A stretch of 64,000 bases of DNA, from assembly GCA_035304345.1 (NCBI GenBank), contig DATGQE010000067.1, positions 1-64,000 on the forward strand. Reading direction: 5' to 3'. The stretch is from IDS-8 sp035304345 (lineage in GTDB: Bacteria; Pseudomonadota; Gammaproteobacteria; Steroidobacterales; Woeseiaceae). The notes below the pieces were generated by a model that worked only from the letters and a program-made list of their open reading frames with translations, was not told the DNA's origin and ran no database searches. Position 1 is the first letter of the stretch, and each line of letters begins with the position of its first letter. The translations under genes and the position numbers were made by a program. Below are positions 1-9,581 of this stretch, piece by piece.

Positions 1-332
<332 letters not shown>

Positions 333-410
333 TATAACACCAAAGCACTTGTCCGTGCGGCGCGTGTGCGACACTTGAACGTCAGAAATTTTCCAGGTTG
401 TGAACCGGTT

Positions 411-528
411 TGCCTGGCGGCTATAGCGAGCGGGAACCACCCGATCCCATCCCGAACTCGGAAGTGAAAACGCTCAGCGCCGATGGTAGTGTGGGGCCTC
501 CCCATGCGAGAGTAGGTCATCGCCAGGC
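411..528 (+). rRNA. 5S ribosomal RNA
   Basis: The start tgcctggcgg pairs with the closing cgccaggct near 521-529 to form helix I. The interior carries the conserved 5S segments cccgaactcggaagtgaaa and cgatggtagtgtgggg. Length of about 118 fits. It lies directly after the 23S gene and before a strong terminator, so it is the last gene of the rRNA operon. Confidence 0.95.
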
Positions 529-540
529 TCTTGATTCGAG

Positions 541-574
541 AAGGCCGCGTCCGTCGAGGGCGCGGCCTTTTTTC
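541..574 (+). terminator. rRNA operon intrinsic terminator
   Basis: A 9-bp perfect stem (aaggccgcg at 541-549 with cgcggcctt at 561-569) closes an 11-base loop and is followed by a run of T. It sits just after the 5S gene, as expected for a Rho-independent terminator of the rRNA operon. Confidence 0.9.
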
Positions 575-648
575 GTATCCGGCCCCGCCCCCGGGCACGT
601 CGTCTTCAGGACTCCCGCCGGATGGTTCCGCGCACCGTCCGCATATGT

Positions 649-667
649 GATAATGAGAACCATTATC
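649..667 (+). promoter_or_regulatory. Fur box upstream of the iron transporter
   Basis: The 19-mer GATAATGAGAACCATTATC matches the classical Fur consensus GATAATGATAATCATTATC at 17 of 19 positions and is a near-perfect palindrome. It lies 22 bases before the start codon of the iron-binding lipoprotein gene. I infer iron-dependent repression of the whole fbpABC-type operon. No separate -35/-10 pair was resolved. Confidence 0.88.
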
Positions 668-688
668 ATTTGAGCTGGGGAACCCGAA

Positions 689-1744
689 ATGCCAGGAATA
701 CCAGGCGTGCTGCAGCGGCGATTGGTCGGCGCCCTCGCGGTGCTGCTGCTCGCCGGCTGCGGGGGCGAGGATTCCGCACCGGCTACGGCGACGGGGAACG
801 ACGCTGCCGTCCGGCCGGTGGTGGTGTACTCGTCGCGCGCCGAACAGCTGATCAAGCCCATCTTCGACGCGTACACCGCGGAAACGGGTGTGCCGATCCG
901 CTACACGACGGACAGCGAGCAGCCGCTCATCCAGAAGCTGCTTGCCGAAGGCAACACGACACCGGCGGATCTCCTGATCACCGTGGATGCGGGCAACCTG
1001 TGGTATGCCGCCGAGCGCGGTGCGCTGCGTCCGACGGATTCGGAGGTGCTGCGCCGGAACATTCCGGCACACCTGCGCGACCCGGAAGACCGGTGGTTCG
1101 CCCTGTCGGTGCGCGCGCGCACGATCGTGTACGACACGCGTGATGTCGATCCGGACGAGCTCGTGGACTACGCCGGCCTCGGCGACGAGAAGTGGCGCGG
1201 CAGGCTGTGCCTGAGGACGTCGGAGAAGGTGTACAACCAGTCGCTGGTCGCCATGCTGATCGCCGACAAGGGCGAGGAGGAGACGGAGCGGATCGTGCGC
1301 GGCTGGGTGCAGAACCTGGCGACCGACGTTTTCTCCAACGACACCAGCCTGATCCAGGCGATCGTGGCGGGCCAATGCGACGTCGGCATCGTCAACACCT
1401 ACTACTTCGGCCGACTGCAGAAGGAGCAACCCGACATCCCGGTGGCCATTTTCTGGCCGGCGGCCGACACCGGCGGAGTGCACGTGAACGTCTCCGGCGC
1501 GGGCGTCACCCGGCACGCGAAGAACCCGGAGGGCGCACAGGCGTTGCTCGAGTGGATGTCCTCCGAGACGGCGCAGCGACTGCTCGGCGGCGAGAACATG
1601 GAGTATCCCGCCAATCCCGCGGTCGAGCCGCATCCACTGGTCGCGGCATGGGGAACGTTCGACCCCAGCCCGCACAACGTGGCGCAGGCGGGCGCCTACC
1701 AGGCGGCCGCGGTGCGACTCATGGACAGGGCCGGCTACCGATGA
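689..1744 (+). CDS. fbpA: Ferric iron ABC transporter, substrate-binding lipoprotein
   Basis: This 351-residue protein would capture Fe(3+) in the periplasm and hand it to the FbpB/FbpC-type importer. The N-terminus has a short hydrophobic stretch ending in a lipobox (LLLAGC, cysteine near residue 25), so a lipoprotein is likely. The body is a family 1 extracellular solute-binding fold. It carries the motif NTYYFGRL near residue 236, matching the paired iron-ligand tyrosines of FbpA/FutA/IdiA proteins. The ATG at 689 was chosen because it gives a complete signal sequence. A Fur box lies 22 bases upstream, and permease and ATPase genes follow on the same strand. Specificity for ferric iron over ferric chelates is inferred from family, motif and Fur box. 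Confidence 0.9.
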   Translation: MPGIPGVLQRRLVGALAVLLLAGCGGEDSAPATATGNDAAVRPVVVYSSRAEQLIKPIFDAYTAETGVPIRYTTDSEQPLIQKLLAEGNTTPADLLITVDAGNLWYAAERGALRPTDSEVLRRNIPAHLRDPEDRWFALSVRARTIVYDTRDVDPDELVDYAGLGDEKWRGRLCLRTSEKVYNQSLVAMLIADKGEEETERIVRGWVQNLATDVFSNDTSLIQAIVAGQCDVGIVNTYYFGRLQKEQPDIPVAIFWPAADTGGVHVNVSGAGVTRHAKNPEGAQALLEWMSSETAQRLLGGENMEYPANPAVEPHPLVAAWGTFDPSPHNVAQAGAYQAAAVRLMDRAGYR

Positions 1745-1790
1745 CGCCGGAAGCCGCTGCCGCCACCTGATGTCGTAGCCCGAGGCGATC

Positions 1791-3431
1791 ATGCATGTGG
1801 CCGGGGTACTGCGACCCGGATCCATGAGCCGCACGGCGGAGGCGCTGCCGCAGCTCGTCATCTGGCTGGCCGCGTTCCTCGCCGCGCTGCCGTTGCTCGT
1901 GGCGCTGCTCTCGTTCCTGTCCGCCACGGAGGGCGCGTGGCCGCACCTTGCGCGTTACGTGCTGCCCGAGGCGCTGGTCAACACGCTGTGGCTCGCGGCC
2001 GGCGTGGCGCTCGGCACCGCCGCCCTCGGCGTTCCGCTGGCGTGGTTCGTCGCCTCCTGCGAGTTTCCGGGGCGCCGCTTCTTCGACTGGGCCCTGCTGC
2101 TGCCGATGGCGATGCCGGGCTACGTGCTCGGCTTTGCCTTTGCGGCGCTGTTCGAGTTCAGCGGCCCGGTTCAGGGGACGTGGCGCGGACTGTTCGGCCC
2201 TTCGGCCTGGTTCCCCGACATCGGGGCACGAGGCGCATCGATCGCAACGCTCACGCTCGTCCTCTACCCGTACGTGTTTCTCATCGTTCGCGAAGCGTTC
2301 CGGTCGCAGGGGATCCGCGGGATGGAAGTCGCGCGCGGCCTCGGCTACTCACCGCTGCAGGCGTTCTTCAAGGCGACGCTGCCGATGGCGCGGCCGTGGC
2401 TGGTCGCCGGCGTGAGCCTTGCCGTCATGGAGGCCCTCGCGGACTTCGGGACCGTCAAGCTCTTCAACTACACCACGTTCACCACGGCCATCTATCGCGC
2501 GTGGTACGGGCTGTTCTCGCTCGAATCCGCCCTGCAGCTCTCGCTGGTGCTGGTCACCCTGGTGCTCATCGCCTTGCTCGTCGAGCGCCGGCTGCGCGGG
2601 CGGTCGCGGTACACGTCCCCCGGCACCGGCCGGCAGCGGCGCATCGCGCTGACACCCGGCAAGGCTGCCGCCGTCACGATCTGCTGCTCGGCCGTGCTGC
2701 TCGTCGCATTCGGCCTGCCGATGGCGATGATCGTGTACTGGAGCGTCGAGACCTTCGCCGTGGAGTTCGATGCCGCCTACTGGCAGCTCGCCGCGAACAC
2801 CATGACCCTGTCCGCCGGCGCGGCAGCGCTGATCACGGCGGTCGCCATCGTTCTCGGCGTCACCGTGCGCCGCAGCCCGAATGCCCTCAACCGCGGTCTC
2901 GCACGCATCGCGACGCTCGGGTACGCCATTCCGGGAACCGTGCTGGCGGTCGGCTTCTTCGTCCCGGTGGCCTGGCTCAGCCGCGTGCTGACCCGCCTGC
3001 TCGAGGGCGGCGAGGGCGGTGCCGTGATCGCCCTGCAGAGCGGCCTTGCGGTGATCTTCCTCGCGTACCTCGCGCGTTATCTCGCGGTCGCCCACGGCCC
3101 GGTCGAGAGCGCGCTGCAGCGGATCCGTCCTTCGATCGAGGAGGCGGCGCGGGGCATGGGCGTGTCGGGGTTCCGCTTGCTCGCGCGGGTCCACCTCCCT
3201 ATCCTGCGTCCCGCGATTTTCACCGCCCTGCTGCTGGTCTTCGTCGATATCATGAAGGAGCTGCCGATCACGCTGATGACGAGGCCGTTCGGCTGGGACA
3301 CGCTCGCGGTGCGGGTATTCCAGCTCACGACGGAAGGCGAATGGCAGCGGGCGGCATTGCCGGCCCTCGCGATCGTCGTCGTCGGGCTGCTTCCCGTGCT
3401 GCTCCTGAACAGGCAACGGCGCCGATGCTGA
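1791..3431 (+). CDS. fbpB: Ferric iron ABC transporter permease (fused two-half type)
   Basis: This is the inner-membrane permease of the iron importer. At 546 residues it is a duplicated permease with about twelve membrane segments, as in FbpB/SfuB proteins. Two ABC-coupling EAA-type loops are visible: one near residues 175-190 (EVARGLGYSPLQAFFKATLP) and one near 455-475 (EEAARGMGVSGFRLLARVHL). The ATG at 1791 follows a GAGGCG ribosome-binding site. A second in-frame ATG at 1824 is also possible and would trim the cytoplasmic N-terminus. The 3' end overlaps the ATPase start by seven bases, which argues for translational coupling. The gene before it is the binding protein, 46 bases upstream. 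Confidence 0.9.
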   Translation: MHVAGVLRPGSMSRTAEALPQLVIWLAAFLAALPLLVALLSFLSATEGAWPHLARYVLPEALVNTLWLAAGVALGTAALGVPLAWFVASCEFPGRRFFDWALLLPMAMPGYVLGFAFAALFEFSGPVQGTWRGLFGPSAWFPDIGARGASIATLTLVLYPYVFLIVREAFRSQGIRGMEVARGLGYSPLQAFFKATLPMARPWLVAGVSLAVMEALADFGTVKLFNYTTFTTAIYRAWYGLFSLESALQLSLVLVTLVLIALLVERRLRGRSRYTSPGTGRQRRIALTPGKAAAVTICCSAVLLVAFGLPMAMIVYWSVETFAVEFDAAYWQLAANTMTLSAGAAALITAVAIVLGVTVRRSPNALNRGLARIATLGYAIPGTVLAVGFFVPVAWLSRVLTRLLEGGEGGAVIALQSGLAVIFLAYLARYLAVAHGPVESALQRIRPSIEEAARGMGVSGFRLLARVHLPILRPAIFTALLLVFVDIMKELPITLMTRPFGWDTLAVRVFQLTTEGEWQRAALPALAIVVVGLLPVLLLNRQRRRC

Positions 3432-4528
3432 CGTCGCAAGGGATCTGCAGCCGCTACGGGCGTACTCCCGTCCTGCACGAGGTGTCGTTCAGGCTGGAGC
3501 GGGGCCACATCGGCTGCATCCTCGGCCCGAGCGGCTGCGGCAAGACGACGCTGCTCCGATGCATCGCCGGGTTCGAGCGCATCAGCGCCGGGGAGATCGT
3601 ATCGGCGGGCGTGCTCCTGTCCGGGCCCGGCCGCCACGTCCCGCCGGAAGGGCGGCGGATCGGCATGGTGTTCCAGGACTACGCGCTGATGCCGCACCTG
3701 ACCGCGCTGCAGAACGTGGAGTTCGGGCTGCGGGGGATGCATGCCGCCGACCGCAGGGCACGGGCAATGCGCTGGCTCGAGCAGGTGGGCCTGGGCGCTT
3801 TCGCGGAACGCTTTCCGCACGAGCTCTCGGGCGGCCAGCAGCAGCGGGTCGCCATTGCGCGCGCCATGGCGCCGCAACCCGACCTGTTGCTGATGGACGA
3901 GCCCTTCTCGAACCTCGACGCGGGCCTGCGCCAGTCGCTCGGGCGGGAGATCCGCAGCCTGCTGAAGTCGCTCGGCGCAACCGTGCTGATCGCCACGCAC
4001 GACCACGACGATGCGTTCTCCCTGGCGGACGACGTCGGCGTGCTGCGTGACGGCCGCCTGCTGCAGTGGGATACCGCGTACCGGCTCTACCACCGGCCGG
4101 CCGACCGCTTCGTCGCCGAGTTCGTCGGCAAGGGCGTGTGGATGCGCGGCATCGTGAGTGCCGCCGATTCCGTCGACATCGAGACCGGCCGAGCGACGGG
4201 GAGCATGACCGCGGAGCTGCCGGTCGGCACCGAAGTCGACCTGCTGCTGCGCCCCGACGACGTCGTGCACGACGACGACAGCGAGCTCACCGCGGAAGTC
4301 GTGGGCAAGCAGTTCAGGGGATCCGAGTTCCTGTACGAGCTGCGCCTGCCGAGCGGATCGATGCTGCTGTCGTCGGTCCCGAGTCATCACGATCACGCGA
4401 TCGGCGAATCGATCGGCATCCGGCTCGAGACCGCGCACATGGTGGTGTTCCCGCGGATCGACCGGGCGGATGACGCCGGACGGCTGCTCGCCGACCGGCG
4501 CATCGACCCGTGCCGCTCCGTGGGTTAG
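3425..4528 (+). CDS. fbpC: Ferric iron ABC transporter ATP-binding protein
   Basis: This 367-residue ATPase energises the ferric iron importer. The motifs appear in the normal order: Walker A GPSGCGKTT near residue 34, Q-loop FQDYALMPH, signature LSGGQQQRVAIARA near 134, Walker B LLLMDEP near 154, and H-loop ATHDHDD near 190. A C-terminal TOBE-like domain of about 120 residues follows, as in FbpC/PotA-class ATPases. The ATG at 3425 overlaps the permease stop. The open frame continues far upstream without a stop, but that part lies antisense-like over fbpB and is not coding. Third gene of the Fur-box operon. Confidence 0.92.
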   Translation: MLTSQGICSRYGRTPVLHEVSFRLERGHIGCILGPSGCGKTTLLRCIAGFERISAGEIVSAGVLLSGPGRHVPPEGRRIGMVFQDYALMPHLTALQNVEFGLRGMHAADRRARAMRWLEQVGLGAFAERFPHELSGGQQQRVAIARAMAPQPDLLLMDEPFSNLDAGLRQSLGREIRSLLKSLGATVLIATHDHDDAFSLADDVGVLRDGRLLQWDTAYRLYHRPADRFVAEFVGKGVWMRGIVSAADSVDIETGRATGSMTAELPVGTEVDLLLRPDDVVHDDDSELTAEVVGKQFRGSEFLYELRLPSGSMLLSSVPSHHDHAIGESIGIRLETAHMVVFPRIDRADDAGRLLADRRIDPCRSVG

Positions 4529-4609
4529 AGTGTCGCCGGTCACTCCCGGGCACCCGCGTGCGCGGGTCTCGCACTTCCGCCTCGACAACAACAATCGGGA
4601 TCGAGAACG

Positions 4610-5650
4610 ATGAAACAGGAACGCAACGTGCTGCAGGAAATCCTGGGCGGCGCGCCGCCCAGGCGCCGTTCCCGGCGCTCGCCGCCCGACGGCCCGAGCG
4701 GCCGCCAGATGGCGATCGGTGCGCTCGTGCTGCTCTTCCTGCTCGCCGCCTACACGTCCGTCTATACCGTGCAACCGGAGGAGCGCGCAGTCGTCAAGCG
4801 CTTCGGCGCCGTGCAGGGAATCACCGATCCCGGACTGCACTTCAAGCTGCCGTTCGGCATCGACACGATCCAGAAGGTCGCGACCGAGCGGGTTCTCAAA
4901 CAGGAGTTCGGCTTCCGCACGATCGACACCCGGGGCGAACGGTCGCGCTTCGCCGATCGGGATTTTCCCGACGAATCGCTGATGCTGAGCGGCGATCTCA
5001 ACATCATCCAGGTGGAGTGGGTGGTGCAGTACCGCATCGCCGATCCCATCAAGTACCTCTACTCCATGCGCGAGCCGACGCAGACGCTGCGCGACCTCTC
5101 CGAATCGGTGATGCGCCGGGTGGTCGGCAACCGTATCGGCAGTGAGGTGCTGACGACCGCGCGCGTCGAGATCGCCAATGACGCCAAGCGGGAGATCCAG
5201 GAGGCGATGGATGCCTTCGACAACGGCCTGCACGTCATCACGGTGGAGCTCCAGGACGTGGTGCCGCCGCCGCGGGTGCAACCGGCCTTCAACGAGGTCA
5301 ACGAAGCACGCCAGGAGCTCGAGCGCATGATCAACGAGGCCAACCGCCAGGTGAACGAGCAGATCCCGCGGGCCGAGGGAACGGCGACGCGCATCATCGC
5401 CGAGGCGGAAGGCTACGCCACCGAGCGCGTGAACCAGGCGCTCGGCGAGGTCGCCCGTTTCAACGCGGTGCTCGCCGAGTACCGTAACGCGCCCGAGGTG
5501 ACGCGCTCGCGACTCTACATCGAAACCCTGCGGGACGTGCTGCCGCGGATCGGCTCGGTCGTGGTGATGAAGGAGGGGCAGGTGCTGCCGCTGCTGAACA
5601 TGGACCAGGGCCAGTTGCGCCGAATGCTGCAACAGGAGGAACAGCGATGA
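4610..5650 (+). CDS. hflK: FtsH protease modulator HflK
   Basis: This 346-residue SPFH/prohibitin-domain protein partners with HflC in a large membrane cage around the FtsH protease. A single N-terminal membrane anchor lies near residues 34-55. It is followed by the band-7 domain (VQPEERAVVKRFGAV, then DPGLHFKLPFGID) and a coiled-coil rich in E/A/R near residues 215-290 (EARQELERMINEANRQVNEQ). A basic N-terminal tail rich in R and P precedes the anchor, as in HflK. The hflC start overlaps its stop by four bases (ATGA), the standard hflKC arrangement. Hfq and HflX, common upstream neighbours, are not present here. Confidence 0.95.
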   Translation: MKQERNVLQEILGGAPPRRRSRRSPPDGPSGRQMAIGALVLLFLLAAYTSVYTVQPEERAVVKRFGAVQGITDPGLHFKLPFGIDTIQKVATERVLKQEFGFRTIDTRGERSRFADRDFPDESLMLSGDLNIIQVEWVVQYRIADPIKYLYSMREPTQTLRDLSESVMRRVVGNRIGSEVLTTARVEIANDAKREIQEAMDAFDNGLHVITVELQDVVPPPRVQPAFNEVNEARQELERMINEANRQVNEQIPRAEGTATRIIAEAEGYATERVNQALGEVARFNAVLAEYRNAPEVTRSRLYIETLRDVLPRIGSVVVMKEGQVLPLLNMDQGQLRRMLQQEEQR

Positions 5651-6594
5651 GCACGAAGCTGGTGATTGCGGCGGTCGTGGCGGGACTGGCGATCGTCGGC
5701 ATCGGCAGCTCGGCGTTCATCATTGACGAGGCCGAGCAGGGAATCATCGTGCAGTTCGGCGAGCCGATCGGCGGGGTCATCTCGGAACCCGGGCTGCATT
5801 GGCGCGTGCCGTTCGTCCAGGAAGTGCGTCGCTTCGACAAGCGCCTGCTGCCCTGGGACGGCGACGTGAGCCAGATCCCGACGCTGGGCCGCGAGTTCAT
5901 CATCGTCGACACGACGGCACGCTGGCGCATCGCCGACCCGTTGCGCTTCCTGCGCTCGGTGCGCGACGAGGCGGGGGCGCGGGCGCGCCTCGACGACATC
6001 CTCGACTCGGTCGTGCGCGACATCGTCTCCGGCACCGAGCTCGAGGAGATCGTGCGCTCCGCCGACTGGGAGGTGGACATGAGCGGCCTCGCGCAGGAGG
6101 AGGTCGAGGCCCTCGAGCAGACGGATCTCGAGCGGCCGAAAAAGGGCCGCGCGCAGCTCGAGCGCGACATGCTCGCCGCGGCGTCGCAGGCGATGCCGGA
6201 GCTGGGGATCGAGCTGATCGACGTGCGCATCAAGAGGATCAACTACATCGATTCCGTCCGCGCGCAGGTCGAAACGCGGATGATCTCGGAGCGGCAGAGC
6301 ATCGCCGCGCGCTTCCGCTCGGAAGGCGAGGGGCGCAGCCAGGCGATCCTCGGCGGGATGGAGCGGGACCTGCGCCGGATACGCTCGGAAGCCGAGCGCC
6401 GTGCGGCGGAGATCCGCGGTGCCGCCGACGCCGAAGCGACCCGCATCTACGGTGAGGCGTTCAGCGCGGATCCCGAGTTCTACGCGTTCTTCAAGACGCT
6501 CGAGAGCTACCGGGCGCTGGACCGGAACGCGACCATCGTGGTCGATGCCGATTCCGATTTCTTCCGCTACCTGCAGCAGGTCCGGCAGCGGTAG
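5647..6594 (+). CDS. hflC: FtsH protease modulator HflC
   Basis: This 315-residue SPFH protein forms the HflKC complex with the product of the preceding gene. It has one N-terminal membrane segment (residues 4-22) and the band-7 core starting at EAEQGIIVQFGEPIGG. The typical HflC C-terminal stretch follows, with RSEGEGRSQAILGGMERDL and GEAFSADPEFYAFFKTLESY. The start ATG lies inside the hflK stop region (ATGA), so translation is probably coupled. A long hairpin follows the stop at 6608-6638 and may end the transcript. Confidence 0.95.
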   Translation: MSTKLVIAAVVAGLAIVGIGSSAFIIDEAEQGIIVQFGEPIGGVISEPGLHWRVPFVQEVRRFDKRLLPWDGDVSQIPTLGREFIIVDTTARWRIADPLRFLRSVRDEAGARARLDDILDSVVRDIVSGTELEEIVRSADWEVDMSGLAQEEVEALEQTDLERPKKGRAQLERDMLAAASQAMPELGIELIDVRIKRINYIDSVRAQVETRMISERQSIAARFRSEGEGRSQAILGGMERDLRRIRSEAERRAAEIRGAADAEATRIYGEAFSADPEFYAFFKTLESYRALDRNATIVVDADSDFFRYLQQVRQR

Positions 6595-6607
6595 GGACGC
6601 TCCCTCT

Positions 6608-6638
6608 CCGGGACGGGCGGCGCAAGCCGCCGTCCCGG
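6608..6638. terminator. GC-rich hairpin between convergent genes
   Basis: A 13-bp stem with one bulged G (6608-6621 against 6626-6638) closes a GCAA tetraloop. It lies between hflC and the oppositely oriented membrane-protein gene. There is no T run on either side, so it is only a candidate bidirectional terminator or mRNA end-stabiliser. Confidence 0.5.
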
Positions 6639-6639
6639 C

Positions 6640-7194
6640 TCAGGGCCACAGCCAGCCGAAGAAGCCGGCGGTGAGCAGGCCGTAGATGAGACCGTCGACC
6701 ATGTCCTTCACGGTCCGGCCCCAGCCCTGCCCGAACCAGATCGAGCCTGCCGCGGCCGCGCCGGAGTAACCGAGGAACGCGGTCGTGCCGGTGACCTGGA
6801 ACACCTTCAGGTATTCCGTGCCGGGGGGCAGGGCGGCGGCGGCGACGTACGCGACGAGCAGCGAGATCGCGATGCAGTAGGTGATCCACTGCGCGAACTG
6901 CTTGCCCATCGCCATCGAGCCGTGCGGCAGCACCGTCAACATCGCGGCCGGCCCCTCGCGGTACTTCTGCTGCCATTCGGGACTCTGGCGCTCTTTCCCG
7001 CTGGCCGCGTGCGGCATCATGTAATCGCCGGGCGGCACTCCCTTGAGCGCCCGTCGCGCCGCCTCCTCGTCCGGCAGCTTGCGCCAGTCGCTCGTGTGCC
7101 ATTGCAGCACGGCCCAGATCAGGGCGCTCGCGATGAACACGGCGACCGCCGACAGCAGGATCGGCAGCCACAACGCTGACAGTGCGACGTTCAT
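6640..7194 (-). CDS. Conserved-looking membrane protein of unknown function
   Basis: I do not recognise a named family for this 184-residue protein. It shows four hydrophobic segments: near residues 3-29, in the 95-118 region, around 130-155, and at the extreme C-terminus (GLIYGLLTAGFFGWLWP). Between the first and second lies a soluble stretch rich in charged residues with the motif PPGDYMMPHAASGKERQSPEW. A clear start ATG at 7194 is preceded on its own strand by GGGGG (7202-7206). The long frame extending upstream of this start overlaps noncoding DNA. It converges on hflC and is not obviously in an operon. An inner-membrane location is inferred from hydrophobicity only. Confidence 0.7.
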   Translation of the reverse strand: MNVALSALWLPILLSAVAVFIASALIWAVLQWHTSDWRKLPDEEAARRALKGVPPGDYMMPHAASGKERQSPEWQQKYREGPAAMLTVLPHGSMAMGKQFAQWITYCIAISLLVAYVAAAALPPGTEYLKVFQVTGTTAFLGYSGAAAAGSIWFGQGWGRTVKDMVDGLIYGLLTAGFFGWLWP

Positions 7195-7426
7195 TGTTGT
7201 ACCCCCTTGTTTTAAGGCCTGTTCCCTGGCCGTTTCCCCGATTGTAGCGGATCGCCGGGATTCCGGATGCCTTCGTGCCGTCGGTGCCGATCGGGGAGGT
7301 CGGACGGCACGCGACTCGCCACGGGCGCGCTGGGCCGGTCCGATCCGCCGTCCATCCGGCGTCTTGCGCGTCCGCCGGAAGCCGGTACGATGTCGCATTT
7401 GTCTTTCAGGGACGACACAGGGTGGC

Positions 7427-9526
7427 ATGGGCCGCATGAATGCGACGATTCCGGCTTCTCTTTTCCGCATCACGGGCCGTAACAGCGCCCTGGTGCTGCT
7501 CATCGGACCGGCACTGCTCGTCACCGGCCATGCGGGCGCGGAAGACGGCGGCCGGCTGGACGAGATCGTCGTGACCGCGACCCGGAGCGAGGCGAGCGTA
7601 CGCGACGTCGCCCGTTCCATCTCGCTCATCGATCGCGAGCGCATCCAGAACGCGACGCAACAGCTCGGCATCGACGAGGTGCTGGCCGGCGTTCCGGGCC
7701 TGTACATGCAGAACCGGTACAATTTCTCGCAGGACCTCAGCATCTCCATGCGCGGCTTCGGCGCGCGGTCGAGCTTCGGCATCCGCGGCATCCGGGTGTT
7801 CGTCGACGGGATCCCGGAAACGCTGCCGGACGGGCAGGCGCAGGTCGACAGCATCGACTTGGGCTCCGCCGAGCGCATCGAGGTGCTGCGCGGGCCGGCA
7901 TCCACGCTGTACGGCAACGCCTCCGGAGGCGTCATCGCGATCGAGACCGAAAGCGGGCAGCGGCCGCCGTTCGCCGAAGCCGGGATCGCGACGGGCGAGC
8001 TCGGGTTCCGCCGCTACGGGGTGAAGGCGGGCGGGATGCTCGGGACGGCGGATTATCTCGTCAACGTGTCGCGGCAGGAGATCGACGGTTACCGCGACCA
8101 TTCCTACGCCGAGGGCACGCTCGTGAATGCACGGGTCGCGGTGCCGCTGGGCGCGAACGACCGGCTCACGTTCGCTTTCAACCATACGGACCAGCCGCTC
8201 GCGCAGGATCCGGGCGCGCTCGATGCGGCGACCGCGGCCGCCAACCCGCGCGCCGCGCACGCCCCCAACGTGCTGTTCGATGCGGGCGAAGGACTGTCGC
8301 AGCAGCGCCTCGGCGCGGTCTACCAGCGCCAGCTCGCCTCGGGCGAGCTCCTGCTGCGCAACTACTACGTGTGGCGCGACTTCGAGAACCGGCTCCCGTT
8401 CGTCGCCGGCGGCGCCGTCCACCTCGACCGCTTCTTCTGGGGTGCCGGCCTCCAGTACACGCTCACGGCGCCGCTGCCGGACGGGTTCGGGCTCACGATC
8501 GGGCTCGACCACGACCGCCAGGACGACGACCGGCGGCGCTTCGACAACGAGCAGGGTGCGCAGGGCGCCCTCGTGTTCGACCAGGCGGAGCGCGTGGCTG
8601 CCACCGGGGTGTACGCGATCGCCCGCTACGAGCCGGACGCTCCCTGGCAGCTTTCCGCGGGGCTGCGGTACGACCGCGTGACGTTCGACATCGGCGATCG
8701 CTTCCTGGTGGACGGGAACGACTCGGGCCGGATCGAGTTCGACCAGGTCAGCCCGTCGGTGGGTGCGAGCCTGGAGCTCGGCAATCACGTCCTGTTCGCG
8801 TCGCTCGCGAGCTCCTTCGAGACGCCGACGACGACCGAGCTCGCCAACCCGTCCGGCGCCGGGGGCTTCAACCCGGCGCTCGAGCCGCAGCGGGCGGACA
8901 ACTTCGAGCTCGGCCTCAAGGGAGAGCGCGGGGGGCTTTACTACGAGCTCGCCGCTTTCTACATCGAGCTCACCGACGAGCTGGTGCCCTTCGAGCTGCC
9001 GGGGTTCCCCGGCCGTACTTTCTTCGCGAACGCGGGCGAGTCGCAACGGAAGGGGCTGGAATCGGCGCTGTCGTGGCGCGGTCCGTCCGGCCTGGGGGTG
9101 GAGGCGTCCTGGACCTGGTCGGACTTCACGTTCGAGCGGTTCACGGACGCATCCGGGACGGCGTTCGACGGCAAACGCCTGCCCGGCGTGCCCCGGCATT
9201 TCGGTTTTCTCGGGCTCTCCTGGGAGTCGCCGGCGGGCATCCATGCACGGCTGGAGGCGCGCTACTCCGGCGAGTTCCACGCGGACAACGCCAACGCCGT
9301 CGAGGTCGACAGCTACACGGTGACGAGCTTCCGCGCCAGCCGCGAGCTCGATTACGGGCCGTGGCGCGTAAGGCCCTACGTCGGCGTGAACAACGTCTTC
9401 GACGAGCGTTATCCCAGCCACGTGCGGGCGAACGCGTTCGCCGGCCGCTACTTCGAGCCCGCGCCGGGCCGCAACGCCTACGCGGGCCTCGACATCGCGT
9501 ACAGCTTCGGCAGCCGCTCCCCTTGA
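7427..9526 (+). CDS. TonB-dependent outer-membrane receptor (probable iron/siderophore type)
   Basis: This 699-residue receptor would import a bound ligand across the outer membrane with TonB energy. After a signal peptide ending near GHAGA it has a TonB-box-like segment (DEIVVTATRSE). The plug domain follows (ISMRGFGARSSFGIRGIRVF, then DGQAQVDSIDLGSAERIEVLRGPA), and the barrel ends in an aromatic-rich terminus (GLDIAYSFGSRSP). The RGFGARSSFGIRG plus IPETLPDGQ pattern is typical of FecA/PupB-like iron receptors, so a ferric chelate is the likely substrate by family. No Fur box was seen upstream. The ATG at 7427 was chosen for the signal peptide. A second in-frame ATG lies at 7436. Confidence 0.85.
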   Translation: MGRMNATIPASLFRITGRNSALVLLIGPALLVTGHAGAEDGGRLDEIVVTATRSEASVRDVARSISLIDRERIQNATQQLGIDEVLAGVPGLYMQNRYNFSQDLSISMRGFGARSSFGIRGIRVFVDGIPETLPDGQAQVDSIDLGSAERIEVLRGPASTLYGNASGGVIAIETESGQRPPFAEAGIATGELGFRRYGVKAGGMLGTADYLVNVSRQEIDGYRDHSYAEGTLVNARVAVPLGANDRLTFAFNHTDQPLAQDPGALDAATAAANPRAAHAPNVLFDAGEGLSQQRLGAVYQRQLASGELLLRNYYVWRDFENRLPFVAGGAVHLDRFFWGAGLQYTLTAPLPDGFGLTIGLDHDRQDDDRRRFDNEQGAQGALVFDQAERVAATGVYAIARYEPDAPWQLSAGLRYDRVTFDIGDRFLVDGNDSGRIEFDQVSPSVGASLELGNHVLFASLASSFETPTTTELANPSGAGGFNPALEPQRADNFELGLKGERGGLYYELAAFYIELTDELVPFELPGFPGRTFFANAGESQRKGLESALSWRGPSGLGVEASWTWSDFTFERFTDASGTAFDGKRLPGVPRHFGFLGLSWESPAGIHARLEARYSGEFHADNANAVEVDSYTVTSFRASRELDYGPWRVRPYVGVNNVFDERYPSHVRANAFAGRYFEPAPGRNAYAGLDIAYSFGSRSP

Positions 9527-9581
9527 GCGCGCGCCGCGCGGGCGGCGGGATCCGGTCCGCGCGCGCTGCGCTACCGGCCTC

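Noticed and set aside
1651..1664. AACGTT-containing half-site inside fbpA
   Set aside because: It matches only the centre of the LacI-type operator and lies in coding sequence with no relation to a promoter.
1937..3424. Long in-frame extension upstream of fbpC
   Set aside because: The region is fully used by the permease gene in another frame. The ATPase begins at the ATG at 3425 with a normal N-terminus.
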